The notes under the pieces are model-generated. The model did not search any database, had not been told where the DNA came from, and saw only the letters and a program-made list of their open reading frames with translations. The position numbers were made by a program, and so were the translations under genes. A stretch of 30,068 bases of DNA from CAZLNO01 sp964561005 (lineage in GTDB: Bacteria; Pseudomonadota; Alphaproteobacteria; Kiloniellales; Rhodovibrionaceae): the NCBI GenBank assembly GCA_964561005.1, contig CAZLNO010000041.1, positions 1-30,068 on the forward strand, given 5' to 3'. Below are positions 15,536 to 24,299 of the stretch, in pieces (position 1 is the first letter of the stretch; the number at the start of each line of letters is the position of its first letter).

Positions 15536-16516
15536 TCAGCCTTTGGAAGCGATCTGGTCGGCCTTGTCGACCAGCGCCTGCGCCTGGCGGATCGAGGCGA
15601 TGTCGATCAGCCTGCCGTCCAGGGTGACCGCGCCCTTGCCCTCCTTCTGGGCCTGCTCCATCGCCTCCAGGATGCGCCGCGCCTGGGCGACGTCCTTCTC
15701 CGAGGGCGTGTTGATCTCGTTGGCGAGGTCGACCTGCGAGGGGTGGATCGCCCACTTGCCCTCGCAGCCCAGCACCGAGGCGCGGTTCGCCTGCGCCTTG
15801 TAGCCCTCGGGGTCCTGCACGTCGCCGAACGGCCCGTCGATCGGGCGCAGGCCGTTGGCGCGCGCGGCCACCACCATGCGGGCGATGGCGTAGTGCCACA
15901 TGTCGCCCCAGTGGTAGGCGCGGCTGCCATCGTCCAGGGTGTCGGTCAGCACGCCGTAGGCCGGGTTCGGGCCGCCGATGGTGGTGATCCGCATCTTGGT
16001 GGAGGCGGCGTAGTCCGCCACGCCGAAGTGCAGGCTCTCGTTGCGCGGGCTGGCGGCGGCGATCTCGTTGACGTTGGCCATGCCCAGCGCCGTCTCGATG
16101 AGCATCTCGAAGCCGATGCGCTTCTTGCGGTTCATCGCCTGCTCGACCTGGGTGACCAGCATGTCGACGGCGTAGATGTCGGCCGCCGTGCCCACCTTCG
16201 GGATCATGATGAGGTCAAGGCGCTCGCCGGTCTGCTCCAGCACGTCCACTACATCGCGGTACATGTAGTGGGTGTCGAGGCCGTTGATGCGCAGAGAGAC
16301 GGTCTTGTCGCCCCAGTCGATGTCGTTCAGGGCCGCGATGATGTTCTTGCGCGCCTGCGCCTTGTCGTCGGGCGCCACCGCGTCCTCCAGGTCGAGGAAG
16401 ACGATATCGGCGTTGGAGGTCGCGGCCTTTTCCAGGAACTTGGCGTTGCTGCCCGGCACCGCCAGCTCGCTGCGGTTCAGACGCGCCGGCGCCTGCTGCA
16501 CGATCTTGAAGCTCAT
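15536..16516 (-). CDS. mcl: Malyl-CoA lyase (L-malyl-CoA/beta-methylmalyl-CoA lyase type)
   Basis: A 326-aa HpcH/HpaI-fold enzyme that cleaves malyl-CoA to acetyl-CoA and glyoxylate (and related methylmalyl-CoA reactions). It is used in the serine cycle and the ethylmalonyl-CoA pathway. Seen: RSELAVPGSN (N-term), FLDLEDAVAPDDKAQARKNI (40-59), LRINGLDTHYMYRDVVD with R76, E141 in FEMLIETALGMANV, D168 in GVADYAAST, and GKWAIHPSQVDLANE. E141 and D168 match the magnesium ligands of the Rhodobacter enzyme as I recall it. The N-terminus is very like Methylobacterium MclA. GGGAGGG precedes the ATG at 16516. No other serine-cycle gene is in the window. Confidence 0.9.
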   Translation of the reverse strand: MSFKIVQQAPARLNRSELAVPGSNAKFLEKAATSNADIVFLDLEDAVAPDDKAQARKNIIAALNDIDWGDKTVSLRINGLDTHYMYRDVVDVLEQTGERLDLIMIPKVGTAADIYAVDMLVTQVEQAMNRKKRIGFEMLIETALGMANVNEIAAASPRNESLHFGVADYAASTKMRITTIGGPNPAYGVLTDTLDDGSRAYHWGDMWHYAIARMVVAARANGLRPIDGPFGDVQDPEGYKAQANRASVLGCEGKWAIHPSQVDLANEINTPSEKDVAQARRILEAMEQAQKEGKGAVTLDGRLIDIASIRQAQALVDKADQIASKG

Positions 16517-16617
16517 AATCCCTCCCCTCTGTCAGGGTGCGTTCGATGGGAAAGCAGGATCGGTCCGCGTTCGGCGAACCGAAGCGGCCGGAAGCCTGAC
16601 GCGTCCGCGCCGCTTTT

Positions 16618-17556
16618 TCAAGCTGCGCCGCCGCCCAGCCCCTCCAGGCCCCGCGCCAGCGGATGATGCTCCGAGACCAGGGTCTTGAGGCGCTCGTCGA
16701 GCACGTGCGTGTAGATCTGCGTCGTCGAGATGTCGGCGTGGCCCAGCATCTGCTGCACAGAGCGCAGGTCGGCCCCGTGCGCGAGCAGGTGGGTGGCGAA
16801 GGCATGGCGCAGCACATGCGGCGAGACCTTGGCCGGGTCCAGCCCCGCATCCATCGCGAGCTGCTTCAGGAGCTGGCCCACGCGGTCGCGGGTCAGATGG
16901 CCCGATTTCGAGCGCGTCGAGGGAAACAGCCAGGCCTGCCGGACATTGGCGGCCACGAAGGTCTTGCGCACCGCCAGATAGGCCGCCAGCGCCGCGCGCG
17001 CCGGCTCGCCCAGCGGCACCATGCGCTCGCGCCCGCCCTTGCCCCGGACGGTCAGCAGGCGGGCGTCGCGCTTCGCGGCGCCGAGCGGCAGCGCCACCAG
17101 CTCGCTCACCCGCAGGCCGGTGGCGTAGAGCACCTCCAGCAGGGCCGTCAGCCGCAGCCCGGCCGGGCTGTCGTCCTGCCGCGCGGTGGCCAGCAGGCGG
17201 TCGACCTCCGGCTCCGTGAGGATCTTCGGCAGCGGCCGGCCCCGGCGCGGCGCGTCCAGCGGGTCGGTCGGGTCGTCGGCGCGAAAGCCCTCGGAGAACA
17301 GGAAGCGGTAGAACTGCCGCAGCGCCGACAGCCGCCGCGCGGCGGTGCGCGGGGACAGCCCGGAGTCCGCGATCGCCTTGAGATACCCGCGCAGCGCCGC
17401 CGCGTCGGCGTCGCGCAGGCCGCCGCCGTGGGCGCGCAGGTGCCCCGCCAGGTCCTCCAGGTCGCGGCGATAGGCCTCCAGCGTGTTGCGCGCCGCCCCG
17501 CGCTCGCCGGCCAGCATTTCCAGAAAGCGCTCCAGGATGTCGCGATCGGCGGTCAT
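16618..17556 (-). CDS. xerD: Site-specific tyrosine recombinase XerD
   Basis: The 312-aa recombinase acts with XerC at dif to resolve chromosome dimers. The N-terminal SAM-like DNA-binding domain spans about 5-95. Catalytic residues are R149 (ATGLRVSEL), K173, H247 and R250 (SPHVLRHAFATHLL), H273 (LGHADISTTQ) and Y282 (IYTHV). The length and the position next to aroK-aroB match chromosomal XerD of alphaproteobacteria rather than a phage or integron integrase. It is transcribed towards mcl with a 101-bp gap. Confidence 0.92.
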   Translation of the reverse strand: MTADRDILERFLEMLAGERGAARNTLEAYRRDLEDLAGHLRAHGGGLRDADAAALRGYLKAIADSGLSPRTAARRLSALRQFYRFLFSEGFRADDPTDPLDAPRRGRPLPKILTEPEVDRLLATARQDDSPAGLRLTALLEVLYATGLRVSELVALPLGAAKRDARLLTVRGKGGRERMVPLGEPARAALAAYLAVRKTFVAANVRQAWLFPSTRSKSGHLTRDRVGQLLKQLAMDAGLDPAKVSPHVLRHAFATHLLAHGADLRSVQQMLGHADISTTQIYTHVLDERLKTLVSEHHPLARGLEGLGGGAA

Positions 17557-17629
17557 GGCGCGGCGCCGGCTCCCGGTCTCGTCCCGACGAGTCGACCAAA
17601 TCGCAAGCCCGGCTGGTTCCCATGCTTCG

Positions 17630-17806
17630 ACGGGCTCATGCTTGACGCCTGCGCGCCAGCTGCGTGTCCGACAGGCTCATGCTTCGACAAGCTCAGCATG
17701 AGGGGATTCGCTTGGATATGCGTATTGTGCTCCCTCATCCTGAGCTTGTCGAAGCCTCATCCTGAGCTTGTCGAAGCCTCATCCTGAGCTTGTCGAAGGA
17801 TGAGAG
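17630..17806. repeat. REP-like repeat cluster including a 22-bp tandem triplet
   Basis: The rest of 17557-17827 holds no gene. A palindromic copy with CATGCTTCGACAAGCTCAGC lies near 17678, followed by three perfect head-to-tail 22-bp copies at 17733-17754, 17755-17776 and 17777-17798 (core CATCCTGAGCTTGTCGAAG) and a closing GGATGAG. The unit itself is partly palindromic (CTTGTCGAAG). There are no spacers, so it is not CRISPR. Confidence 0.85.
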
Positions 17807-17827
17807 TCACGAGGCCTATCCCGCCCC

Positions 17828-19630
17828 TCAGATCCCGTTGACGAGTGCCGCCTCAACTGCCAGTCGCCGCGCCTCCGCCTCCAGGCCGACCTGAGACAGC
17901 GCCGCCAGCGCCGTGCCCAGGAGCATCGGGTGGCACGCCCCCAGCCCGCTCTCCCCCAGCGTGACCAGGGCGAGCAGCACGACCTCGCCGACCCGGCCGG
18001 CCTCGCCCGCCTCGCGCAGGGCGTAGACGCGGGCCGCCGCCGGCATCGGGCGCGCCGGCAGGGGGGCGTCGGCCGCGATCTCGATCCAGACGCGCTCGTC
18101 GCGCTCGCCCAGCGCCTGGAAGGCCGCGCGCAGCAGGCTTTCGCGCCGGGCGACCTCGGGTTCCGGCGCGGCGTGGGCGGAGCGCCAGGCGGCCAGTCCG
18201 CCGTTCACCGGCACCTCCGCGGCGCCGGACAGCCGGGCATAGGGCCACAGCGCCGTCACCGCCGCCGCGGCCTCCGGATTGATGATGGATTCCTCCTGCG
18301 CCATCGTCAGCCAGCGGTCGGCGGCTTCCCGCCGGTCCGCGGCGTAGAGGGCGCGGCCGGCCAGGGCGGCGAAGCCGGCCAACCCCGCGCGCGGCTCCAC
18401 ATTGACAAGGAAGGGCGCCGCCACGCGGCTCATGGCGAGGTACAGCCGGGGCGGCGTCGCCTCGAACAGCCGGCGCAGCCCGTCCACCCGCTCGGCCTGG
18501 GTCGCGGCCTGGCGGACCGCCTGATACAGGCCGGCCCGCGCGAGCGCGTCCGGCGCGCCGTCCGGGTCCGTGGCCGCGTCCCCGGCCTCGTGCGCCATGT
18601 AGAGAGACCGGAGCTTTTCCGGAGGCAGCGCGCCGCGGCTGGCGGCGAGCTCGGCGGCGCGCAGGCGCTGCGGCAGCGGTGCGGACCCGTCCTCGGCCAG
18701 CGCGAGCGCCACCGCCATGCCGCCGCTTCTCCAGGCGCCCTCGGGCGGCGCCGCGCCGCCGGCAAGCAGCAAGGCGACGGACAGCGGCTCCAGCGTTTCC
18801 AGGTCGAGGCTGTCGGCGTTGCCGGCGTCGAGGGCGTCGAAGACGCGCAGGAAACCGGAGCCGTCGGCGCCGCCGGTCTCGCGCAGCAGCGTGGCGGTCA
18901 GGCTCGCCTGCTGGCGCGCGTCCGTCGCCACCTGGCACACGGCCAGCGCCTTCTCCCAGTATCGGGCCTGGGAGTTTTCCAGCGCACGCTGGACCACCTG
19001 GCAGGCCTGTTGCGTGCGGCCCGTGAGGAACAGCGCCTCGGCCCGGCGCCGGGACAGCGCGTCGTCGTGGAAGCGGCGCGGCACGACCCGAAGCAGCTCC
19101 GCCAGCCCCGCCATCTCGCCCAGGGCCGCCAGGCGCCCGGCTCGCAGGTTCAAGAGGCTGCCCTTGCGGCTGTCGCTGGCCTGGCGGCGCGCGGGCGGGG
19201 CCGAACTGGACAGCAGCAGGCGACGCGCCAGCCCGCGCAGCGTGGGCGAGGCCAGGGTCCCCGAAATGTGCGGCAGCAGCGCCTCCACGACGTGCCGCGG
19301 CGTGCCGGCCCACATTTCCGGCCCCAGGCCGTCGGCGCCGGGGTCGAGGATGCCGATGGTCTCGGGGTTCAGCTCTTCCAGCCGGTCGACCTCGATCCCC
19401 TCCACGCCGGCGCCGGGCAGTTCGCGGTCGGAGGAGTCCTCGGCGGGTGTCGACCGATTCGTCGCCGCGCCGCCGGTGTCCGGCGCCTCGGATTCGGGCG
19501 GGGCGAGTTGCAGCGGCTGACCGACCTGGGCGGCGGCCTCGCGCGGGGCGACGGCGCCGAAAAGCAGCAGCAGGACGGCACCCAGAAGCGGTCCGGGGAT
19601 GCGGCGCGGCCTATTCCTTGAGCCGGTCAT
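17828..19630 (-). CDS. Exported protein of unknown function, 600 aa
   Basis: I do not recognise a named domain. Residues 1-34 form a signal peptide (basic RNRPRR, hydrophobic LLGAVLLLLFGAVA, cleavage after EAAA). A Pro/Ser/Glu-rich low-complexity linker follows (about 35-85), then a long Ala/Leu/Arg-rich helical body in which pairs of helices repeat in a way that recalls TPR or Sel1-like solenoids (for example LTGRTQQACQVVQRALENSQARYWEKALAVC around 200-230, split here only as described). It is probably periplasmic or outer-surface. The start codon lies inside the end of the 46-aa membrane-protein gene, with GAAGG as ribosome site, so the two are coupled. Confidence 0.75.
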   Translation of the reverse strand: MTGSRNRPRRIPGPLLGAVLLLLFGAVAPREAAAQVGQPLQLAPPESEAPDTGGAATNRSTPAEDSSDRELPGAGVEGIEVDRLEELNPETIGILDPGADGLGPEMWAGTPRHVVEALLPHISGTLASPTLRGLARRLLLSSSAPPARRQASDSRKGSLLNLRAGRLAALGEMAGLAELLRVVPRRFHDDALSRRRAEALFLTGRTQQACQVVQRALENSQARYWEKALAVCQVATDARQQASLTATLLRETGGADGSGFLRVFDALDAGNADSLDLETLEPLSVALLLAGGAAPPEGAWRSGGMAVALALAEDGSAPLPQRLRAAELAASRGALPPEKLRSLYMAHEAGDAATDPDGAPDALARAGLYQAVRQAATQAERVDGLRRLFEATPPRLYLAMSRVAAPFLVNVEPRAGLAGFAALAGRALYAADRREAADRWLTMAQEESIINPEAAAAVTALWPYARLSGAAEVPVNGGLAAWRSAHAAPEPEVARRESLLRAAFQALGERDERVWIEIAADAPLPARPMPAAARVYALREAGEAGRVGEVVLLALVTLGESGLGACHPMLLGTALAALSQVGLEAEARRLAVEAALVNGI

Positions 19631-19751
19631 TCGGTATGACCTTCTCGACCTTTGTGGTCGGCGCCGGGATTTCCCACATCAGAAGGAACGCGCCACCGGC
19701 GGCAATGGCGCCAATGAACAGAAGCACGAGAAAGAAGCTGAAACGTCCCAT
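19611..19751 (-). CDS. Small single-span membrane protein, 46 aa
   Basis: This short gene begins MGRFSFFLVLLFIGAIAAGG, forming one transmembrane helix (about residues 4-26). It ends with a soluble tail, IPAPTTKVEKVIPNDRLKE. Short proteins with the same IPAPT...VEKVIPND tail at this locus are, from memory, common as conserved hypotheticals in Rhodospirillales. Its stop overlaps the start of the 600-aa exported protein by 20 bases. It diverges from aroK; 196 bp separate the two starts. It may be an anchor or partner of the exported protein, which is inference. Confidence 0.72.
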   Translation of the reverse strand: MGRFSFFLVLLFIGAIAAGGAFLLMWEIPAPTTKVEKVIPNDRLKE

Positions 19752-19947
19752 CGATCGCCCGTTGTCGCGTCGCTTTCACGAAATGGCGGCGGCGCCCGAT
19801 GCCGGGCGGGCCCGGAGTCGCCACGCACTTGCGTCGCAGGCGCTGCACTGTGGTAGGTTTCGAATATGGCGAATTCGCGGCAACCCCGCGTCCGCGGGGA
19901 CGGCCGCGCTGGCCGCGGCCGGATATTGCGCAACCGTTGGGAAGCAG

Positions 19948-20586
19948 ATGTCGGACGACGAGCAATCCTTCACGCCGCCGCGCAGCATCGTGCTGGTCGG
20001 CCTCATGGGCGCCGGCAAGACCTGCATCGGCAAGCGCCTGGCCGCGCAGTGGGGCCTTGATTTCGTGGATGCCGACAGCGAGGTCGAGCAGGCCGCCGGC
20101 ATGACCATCCCCGAAATCTTCGAGGTCTGCGGCGAGGCGGCGTTCCGCGACGGCGAGCGCCGGGTCATCCGGCGACTGCTGGCGCGCCCGCCGCACGTGC
20201 TGGCGACCGGCGGCGGCGCCTTCATGAACGCCGAGACGCGCGCGCTCATCAAGGCGCGGGCCATCTCGGTCTGGCTGCGCGCCGACCTCGACCTGCTGGT
20301 GCGGCGCACCGCGCGGCGCAACAACCGGCCGCTGCTGCGGCGCGGCGACCCGCGCCGGATCCTGGAAGAGCTGATCGCCGAGCGCTATCCCGTCTATGCC
20401 GAGGCCGACGTCACGGTGGACAGCGCCGACGGGCCGCCGCAGATCACGGTCGACAACGTGGCCGCGGCCGTGCGCGCCTATCTGCGAACGCACGACGTCG
20501 GGCCGCCGCCCCGCGAGCCGGAGGCCGAGGGGGAGGTGACGCTGGACTGCCGTGGGCGCGAGACGGACAAGGAAACGACCCCGTGA
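19948..20586 (+). CDS. aroK: Shikimate kinase
   Basis: Phosphorylates shikimate at the 3-OH with ATP in the chorismate pathway (212 aa, cytoplasmic). Walker A GLMGAGKT (18-25), DADSEVE with D41/D43 for magnesium and shikimate, FRDGE with R67, GGGAF (88-92) for shikimate, and the LID region NNRPLLRRGDPRR are present. The C-terminal ~35 residues (PPPREPEAEGEV...) are a charged extension beyond the usual ~175 aa. The ATG at 19948 is preceded by GGGAAG. It overlaps aroB by 4 bases. Confidence 0.93.
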   Translation: MSDDEQSFTPPRSIVLVGLMGAGKTCIGKRLAAQWGLDFVDADSEVEQAAGMTIPEIFEVCGEAAFRDGERRVIRRLLARPPHVLATGGGAFMNAETRALIKARAISVWLRADLDLLVRRTARRNNRPLLRRGDPRRILEELIAERYPVYAEADVTVDSADGPPQITVDNVAAAVRAYLRTHDVGPPPREPEAEGEVTLDCRGRETDKETTP

Positions 20587-21701
20587 GCGAAATCGAGAGC
20601 CTGCGCGTCGAGCTGGGCGCGCGCAGCTACGACATCCGGGTGGGGCCGGGCCTGCTGGCGCGCGCCGGCGAGCTGATGCGCCCGGTCCTGCGCCATGGGC
20701 GCGTCTTCGTGGTGTGCGACGAGACGGTGGCCGGACTGCACCTGGCCGGGCTGCAACGGGCCCTGGACGCGGCGGGCATCGCGCACGAGGCCTTCGTGCT
20801 GCCGCCCGGCGAGGGCACCAAGGACTTCGCCCACCTGGAGCGCCTGGTCGACCACCTGCTGGCGAAGCGGATCGAGCGCCGCGACGCCCTGGTCGCCCTG
20901 GGCGGCGGCGTGATCGGCGACCTCGCGGGCTTCGCGGCCGCGGTCACGCTGCGCGGCATCGACTTCATCCAGATCCCCACCACGCTGCTGGCGCAGGTGG
21001 ACAGCTCGGTGGGCGGCAAGACCGGCATCAACAGCGCGCACGGCAAGAACCTGATCGGCGCCTTCCACCAGCCGCGCCTGGTGCTGGCCGACACCGAGGT
21101 GCTGGACACCCTGCCCCGCCGCGAGCTGCTGGCGGGCTATGCCGAGGTGGCGAAGTACGGCTGCATCAACGACCCGGCCTTCTTCGCCTGGCTGGAAACC
21201 CACGGCCTGGACGCCATCGAGGGCGATCCGGCCAAGCGCCGCCACGCGGTGCTCACCTCCTGCCGGCGCAAGGCGGAGATCGTCGCCGCCGACGAGCGCG
21301 AATCGAGCGGCGCCCGTGCCCTGCTGAACCTCGGCCACACCTTCGGCCACGCGCTGGAGGCGGAGTGCGGGTACAGCGGCACGCTGCTGCACGGCGAGGC
21401 GGTCGCCATCGGCATGGTGATGGCCGCCGACCTCTCGGTCGAGCTGGGTCTTTGCCCGGACGAGGACGCGACGCGCATCCGCAACCACCTGGCGGCGGTG
21501 GGCCTGCCCACCGGCCTGGACCACTTCGTCGGCCGGGTGTGGTCGCCCGCCCGCCTGCTGGAGCACATGAGCCGCGACAAGAAGGTGCAGGACGGCCGCG
21601 TGACCTTTGTACTTCTGCATGGAATCGGCGAGGCCTTCCTCAGCAAGGACGTCGATCCGGCGGCGGTCGAGGCCCTCCTGACCAGCGCCGCGGCGGCGTG
21701 A
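20583..21701 (+). CDS. aroB: 3-dehydroquinate synthase
   Basis: Converts DAHP to 3-dehydroquinate, the second step of the shikimate pathway (372 aa). NAD-binding GGGVIGDLAGFAAA (107-120), IPTTLLAQVDSSVGGKTGIN (131-150) and the zinc ligands E188 (YAEVAKYG), H252 (NLGHTFGHALE) and H270 (LLHGEAVAIGM) are all present. The start is GTG 20583, inside the GTGA overlap with the aroK stop, indicating coupled translation. Confidence 0.95.
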   Translation: MSEIESLRVELGARSYDIRVGPGLLARAGELMRPVLRHGRVFVVCDETVAGLHLAGLQRALDAAGIAHEAFVLPPGEGTKDFAHLERLVDHLLAKRIERRDALVALGGGVIGDLAGFAAAVTLRGIDFIQIPTTLLAQVDSSVGGKTGINSAHGKNLIGAFHQPRLVLADTEVLDTLPRRELLAGYAEVAKYGCINDPAFFAWLETHGLDAIEGDPAKRRHAVLTSCRRKAEIVAADERESSGARALLNLGHTFGHALEAECGYSGTLLHGEAVAIGMVMAADLSVELGLCPDEDATRIRNHLAAVGLPTGLDHFVGRVWSPARLLEHMSRDKKVQDGRVTFVLLHGIGEAFLSKDVDPAAVEALLTSAAAA

Positions 21702-21764
21702 GGCGACGCGCCGCCGGGCCGGCATCCCCGCCTTCCCCAAGGCAGCAACGAGCATTCGGACATC

Positions 21765-23072
21765 ATGGAGACCGACATCCTCCTTTCGATCCTGGCCATC
21801 GCGCTGCTGCTGGTGGCCTCGGGCTTCTTCTCGGGCTCCGAGACGGCGCTGACCGGCGCCTCGCGCCCGCGCATGCACGCCCTGGAGCAGCAGGGCCACC
21901 GCTCGGCGGCCACGGTCAACCGGCTGTGGCAGCGCAAGGAGCACCTGATCGGCGCCATCCTGCTGGGCAACAACCTGGTCAACATCATGGCCTCGGCGAT
22001 CGCCACGGCGGTGCTGATCCGCCTGGTGGGCGAGGCCGGCACCTTCTACGCCACCATCATCATGACGCTACTGGTGCTGATCTTTTCCGAGGTGCTGCCC
22101 AAGACCTACGCCATCCACCACGCCGAGCGCATGGCCTTGGCCGTGGCGCCGGTGATGCGGATCATCGTCGTCATCTTCGGACCCGTCACGCACGCGATCT
22201 ATGTCTTCGTGCGCACGACGCTGAAGCTGGTCGGCGTGGACATCGGCGCGCCGCTGGGCTCGCAGCAGACCGAGGAGGAGCTGCGCGGCGCCATCGACCT
22301 GCACGCCGGCGGCAGCGAGGAGGTGCGCCAGGAGCGGCTGATGCTGCGCTCCATCCTCGACCTGGGCGATGTCGAGGTCGGCGAGATCATGACCCACCGC
22401 AAGAACGTGGTGGCGCTGAACGTCGAGCTGTCGCCGGACGAGCTGATCCGAGAGGTGCTGGACACGCCCTACACGCGGATTCCGCTGTGGCGGGGGTCGC
22501 CGGACAACATCGTCGGCGTATTGCACGTGAAGAAGCTGTTCCAGGCGGTAAAGGCCGCCGGCGGCGACACCAGCAACCTGGACGTGGCCAGCCTGGCCGC
22601 GCCGCCCTGGTTCATCCCGGATTCGACCGACCTGCTCAGCCAGCTCCAGATGTTCCGCCGGCGCCACGAGCACTTCGCCATCGTGGTCGACGAGTACGGC
22701 GAGGTGCTGGGCATCGTCACCCTGGAGGACATCCTGGAGGAGATCGTCGGCGAGATCGCCGACGAGCACGACATCGAGATCGAGGGCGTCAAGCCCCTGA
22801 AGGAGGGCTCCCTGATCGTCGAGGGCACGGTGACGATCCGCGACCTGAACCGGCAGTTCGAATGGCGGCTGCCGGACGAGGAGGCCTCCACCATCGCCGG
22901 CCTGGTGCTTCACGAGGCGCGGCGCATCCCGGAAATCGGGCAGGTGTTCGTCTTCCACGGCTTCCGCTTCGAGATCCTGGGCCGCCAGCGCAACCAGATC
23001 ACCTCGCTGAAGGTGACGCCGCCGGACCAGGACGAAGCCGCGGGCGAGGGGAAGGAGGCCGTGCAGGGCTGA
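21765..23072 (+). CDS. CNNM/CorC-type membrane protein (hemolysin/TlyC-like, HlyC/CorC family)
   Basis: A 435-aa membrane protein. The N-terminal DUF21/CNNM domain (about 1-190) has the SGFFSGSETALTGASRPRM motif and further spans, with SEVLPKTYAI near 110. Next come two CBS domains (about 205-335; GEIMTHRKNV and IVVDEYGEVLGIVTLEDILEEIVGEI), then the CorC_HlyC C-terminal domain (about 345-425; EWRLPDEEASTIAGLV). Family members are linked to magnesium/cobalt efflux; the hemolysin label is historical. It is 63 bp after aroB, a placement common in alphaproteobacteria. Confidence 0.9.
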   Translation: METDILLSILAIALLLVASGFFSGSETALTGASRPRMHALEQQGHRSAATVNRLWQRKEHLIGAILLGNNLVNIMASAIATAVLIRLVGEAGTFYATIIMTLLVLIFSEVLPKTYAIHHAERMALAVAPVMRIIVVIFGPVTHAIYVFVRTTLKLVGVDIGAPLGSQQTEEELRGAIDLHAGGSEEVRQERLMLRSILDLGDVEVGEIMTHRKNVVALNVELSPDELIREVLDTPYTRIPLWRGSPDNIVGVLHVKKLFQAVKAAGGDTSNLDVASLAAPPWFIPDSTDLLSQLQMFRRRHEHFAIVVDEYGEVLGIVTLEDILEEIVGEIADEHDIEIEGVKPLKEGSLIVEGTVTIRDLNRQFEWRLPDEEASTIAGLVLHEARRIPEIGQVFVFHGFRFEILGRQRNQITSLKVTPPDQDEAAGEGKEAVQG

Positions 23073-23155
23073 CGCGTCGCCCGCGCCTTGTTTCACAGCC
23101 GCGTGGCGGCTATTTTGTGCGTCGCGGTATCCACGGATCCGAGGTTTTCAGCGGC

Positions 23156-23758
23156 ATGCCCCTATCGCCCCCGGTCGCGCGCGAGCCGATGCATCACCGC
23201 CGGTACGACTTTCGCGGCTATGCCCGCGAGGACGGCCTGTGGGACATCGAGGGCCGCATCGTCGACACCAAGGACTACCCCTTCCACAACCGGGATCGCG
23301 GCGAGATCCGGCCCGGCGAGCCCCTGCACGACATGGAGGTGCGGCTCACGGTGGACGAGGACTTCGTGGTGCGCGGGGTCGAGGCCGCGACCAATGCCGG
23401 CCCCTATCACATCTGCCCGGCCATCGGCCCGAACTACAAGAAGCTGATCGGCAAGCGCATCGGCGCGGGCTGGCGGCGGACGCTGAAGGACGCGATGGGC
23501 GGGGTCGAGGGGTGCACCCACATCACCGAGATGCTGGGCGCGATGGCGACGGTGGCCTTCCAGACGATGTATCCCACGCTGGCGCGCAGGAACAAGCTGC
23601 CGGGCGCCGTGGCCGGCCGGCGACCCGCCCTGATCGATAGCTGCCACGCCTTTCGCAGCGACGGCCCCATCGTGCGCCGCGAATGGCCGGAGCACTACAC
23701 CGGAGGCGACCGGGACCCAGGGGCCTCCGACACCCGCGAGAGCGAGGCGGCGGAATAG
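23156..23758 (+). CDS. DUF2889 family protein
   Basis: A 200-aa soluble protein matching the DUF2889 family: starts MPLSPPVARE, then DGLWDIEGRIVDTKDYPF, GEIRPGEPLHDMEVRLTVD, NAGPYHICPAIGPNYKKLIG, GCTHITEMLGAMATVAFQT. C87-like (HICP) and the GCTH motif are conserved in family members as I recall, but no biochemical function is known to me. An internal ATG (23189) is a less likely start because the family begins earlier. It lies 83 bp after the CNNM gene. Confidence 0.85.
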   Translation: MPLSPPVAREPMHHRRYDFRGYAREDGLWDIEGRIVDTKDYPFHNRDRGEIRPGEPLHDMEVRLTVDEDFVVRGVEAATNAGPYHICPAIGPNYKKLIGKRIGAGWRRTLKDAMGGVEGCTHITEMLGAMATVAFQTMYPTLARRNKLPGAVAGRRPALIDSCHAFRSDGPIVRREWPEHYTGGDRDPGASDTRESEAAE

Positions 23759-23773
23759 CGTCGACGGCGCTCA

Positions 23774-24115
23774 TCAAGCCCCCGACATGCGGGGCCGGTC
23801 GGACCCGCCCCGACCCCGCTGCCCGCCGCCGGCCTGGAACAGCACGCCGTGTCCGGCGTTGGCGTGCCCGCGCTCGGTCGCGGCGTTGCGGAAGTAGCTG
23901 AACACGAAGATGCGCACGTTCGACGTCAGCCCGGCCTCGCCGCGCTGGCGGTCGACGCGGGCCACCACCTCGTTGATCGTGGTGTGCTCCCGCTGCGCGA
24001 TCTCCGCCAGCCCCTCCCAGATCTCCGGCTCCAGCCGCAGGCTGGTCCGCCGGCCGTTCACCGTGACGTTGCGGCTGACCAGACGACTCCGCTCGTCCTC
24101 GATGGTCCCTTTCAT
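23774..24115 (-). CDS. Ribbon-helix-helix domain protein (RHH_4 type)
   Basis: A 113-aa putative DNA-binding protein. The sequence VSRNVTVNGRRTSLRLEPEIWEGLAEIAQREHTTINEVVARVDRQRG is the alphaproteobacterial RHH_4 family core (strand plus two helices), followed by SNVRIFVFSYFRNAATE. The C-terminal 30 residues are Gly/Arg rich. The ATG at 24115 fits the family length; in-frame GTG codons at 24142 and 24163 would add an unusual basic/hydrophobic leader, and the ribosome site for 24115 is weak. It is convergent with DUF2889. Confidence 0.78.
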   Translation of the reverse strand: MKGTIEDERSRLVSRNVTVNGRRTSLRLEPEIWEGLAEIAQREHTTINEVVARVDRQRGEAGLTSNVRIFVFSYFRNAATERGHANAGHGVLFQAGGGQRGRGGSDRPRMSGA

Positions 24116-24299
24116 CTTGGCTAACACGCCCCGAAGAATCACAACTTTCAGTCGCCACTTCACGCCAAAGTATGCATTCTCTCGGAAAATGCAACCATAA
24201 AAAGATTGTCTCTGCAGCTCGAACGCGCAAAGCGTGTATATCGGCGCGGTCCGGCGCCGGTCGCCGCCGCTGTGCGATGCCCCGGCCGGCCCGAGGCGG

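Noticed and set aside
16618..17556. Phage or integron integrase marking an integrated element
   Set aside because: Length, full catalytic set and placement near aroK-aroB fit chromosomal XerD; no att repeats, tRNA or phage genes are present.
17733..17798. CRISPR-like direct repeats
   Set aside because: The 22-bp units are directly adjacent with no spacers, match dispersed REP-like copies elsewhere, and there are no cas genes.
17930..19621. Open frame antisense to the 600-aa exported protein
   Set aside because: Its product is Arg/Gln/Gly-rich without motifs, whereas the minus frame has a signal peptide, normal composition and coupling to the small gene.
20552..23155. Very long plus-strand open frame running through aroB and the CNNM gene
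   Set aside because: Only its last part (from 23156) is a real gene, DUF2889. The upstream part is Arg/Gly/Pro-rich out-of-frame translation of aroB and the CNNM gene.
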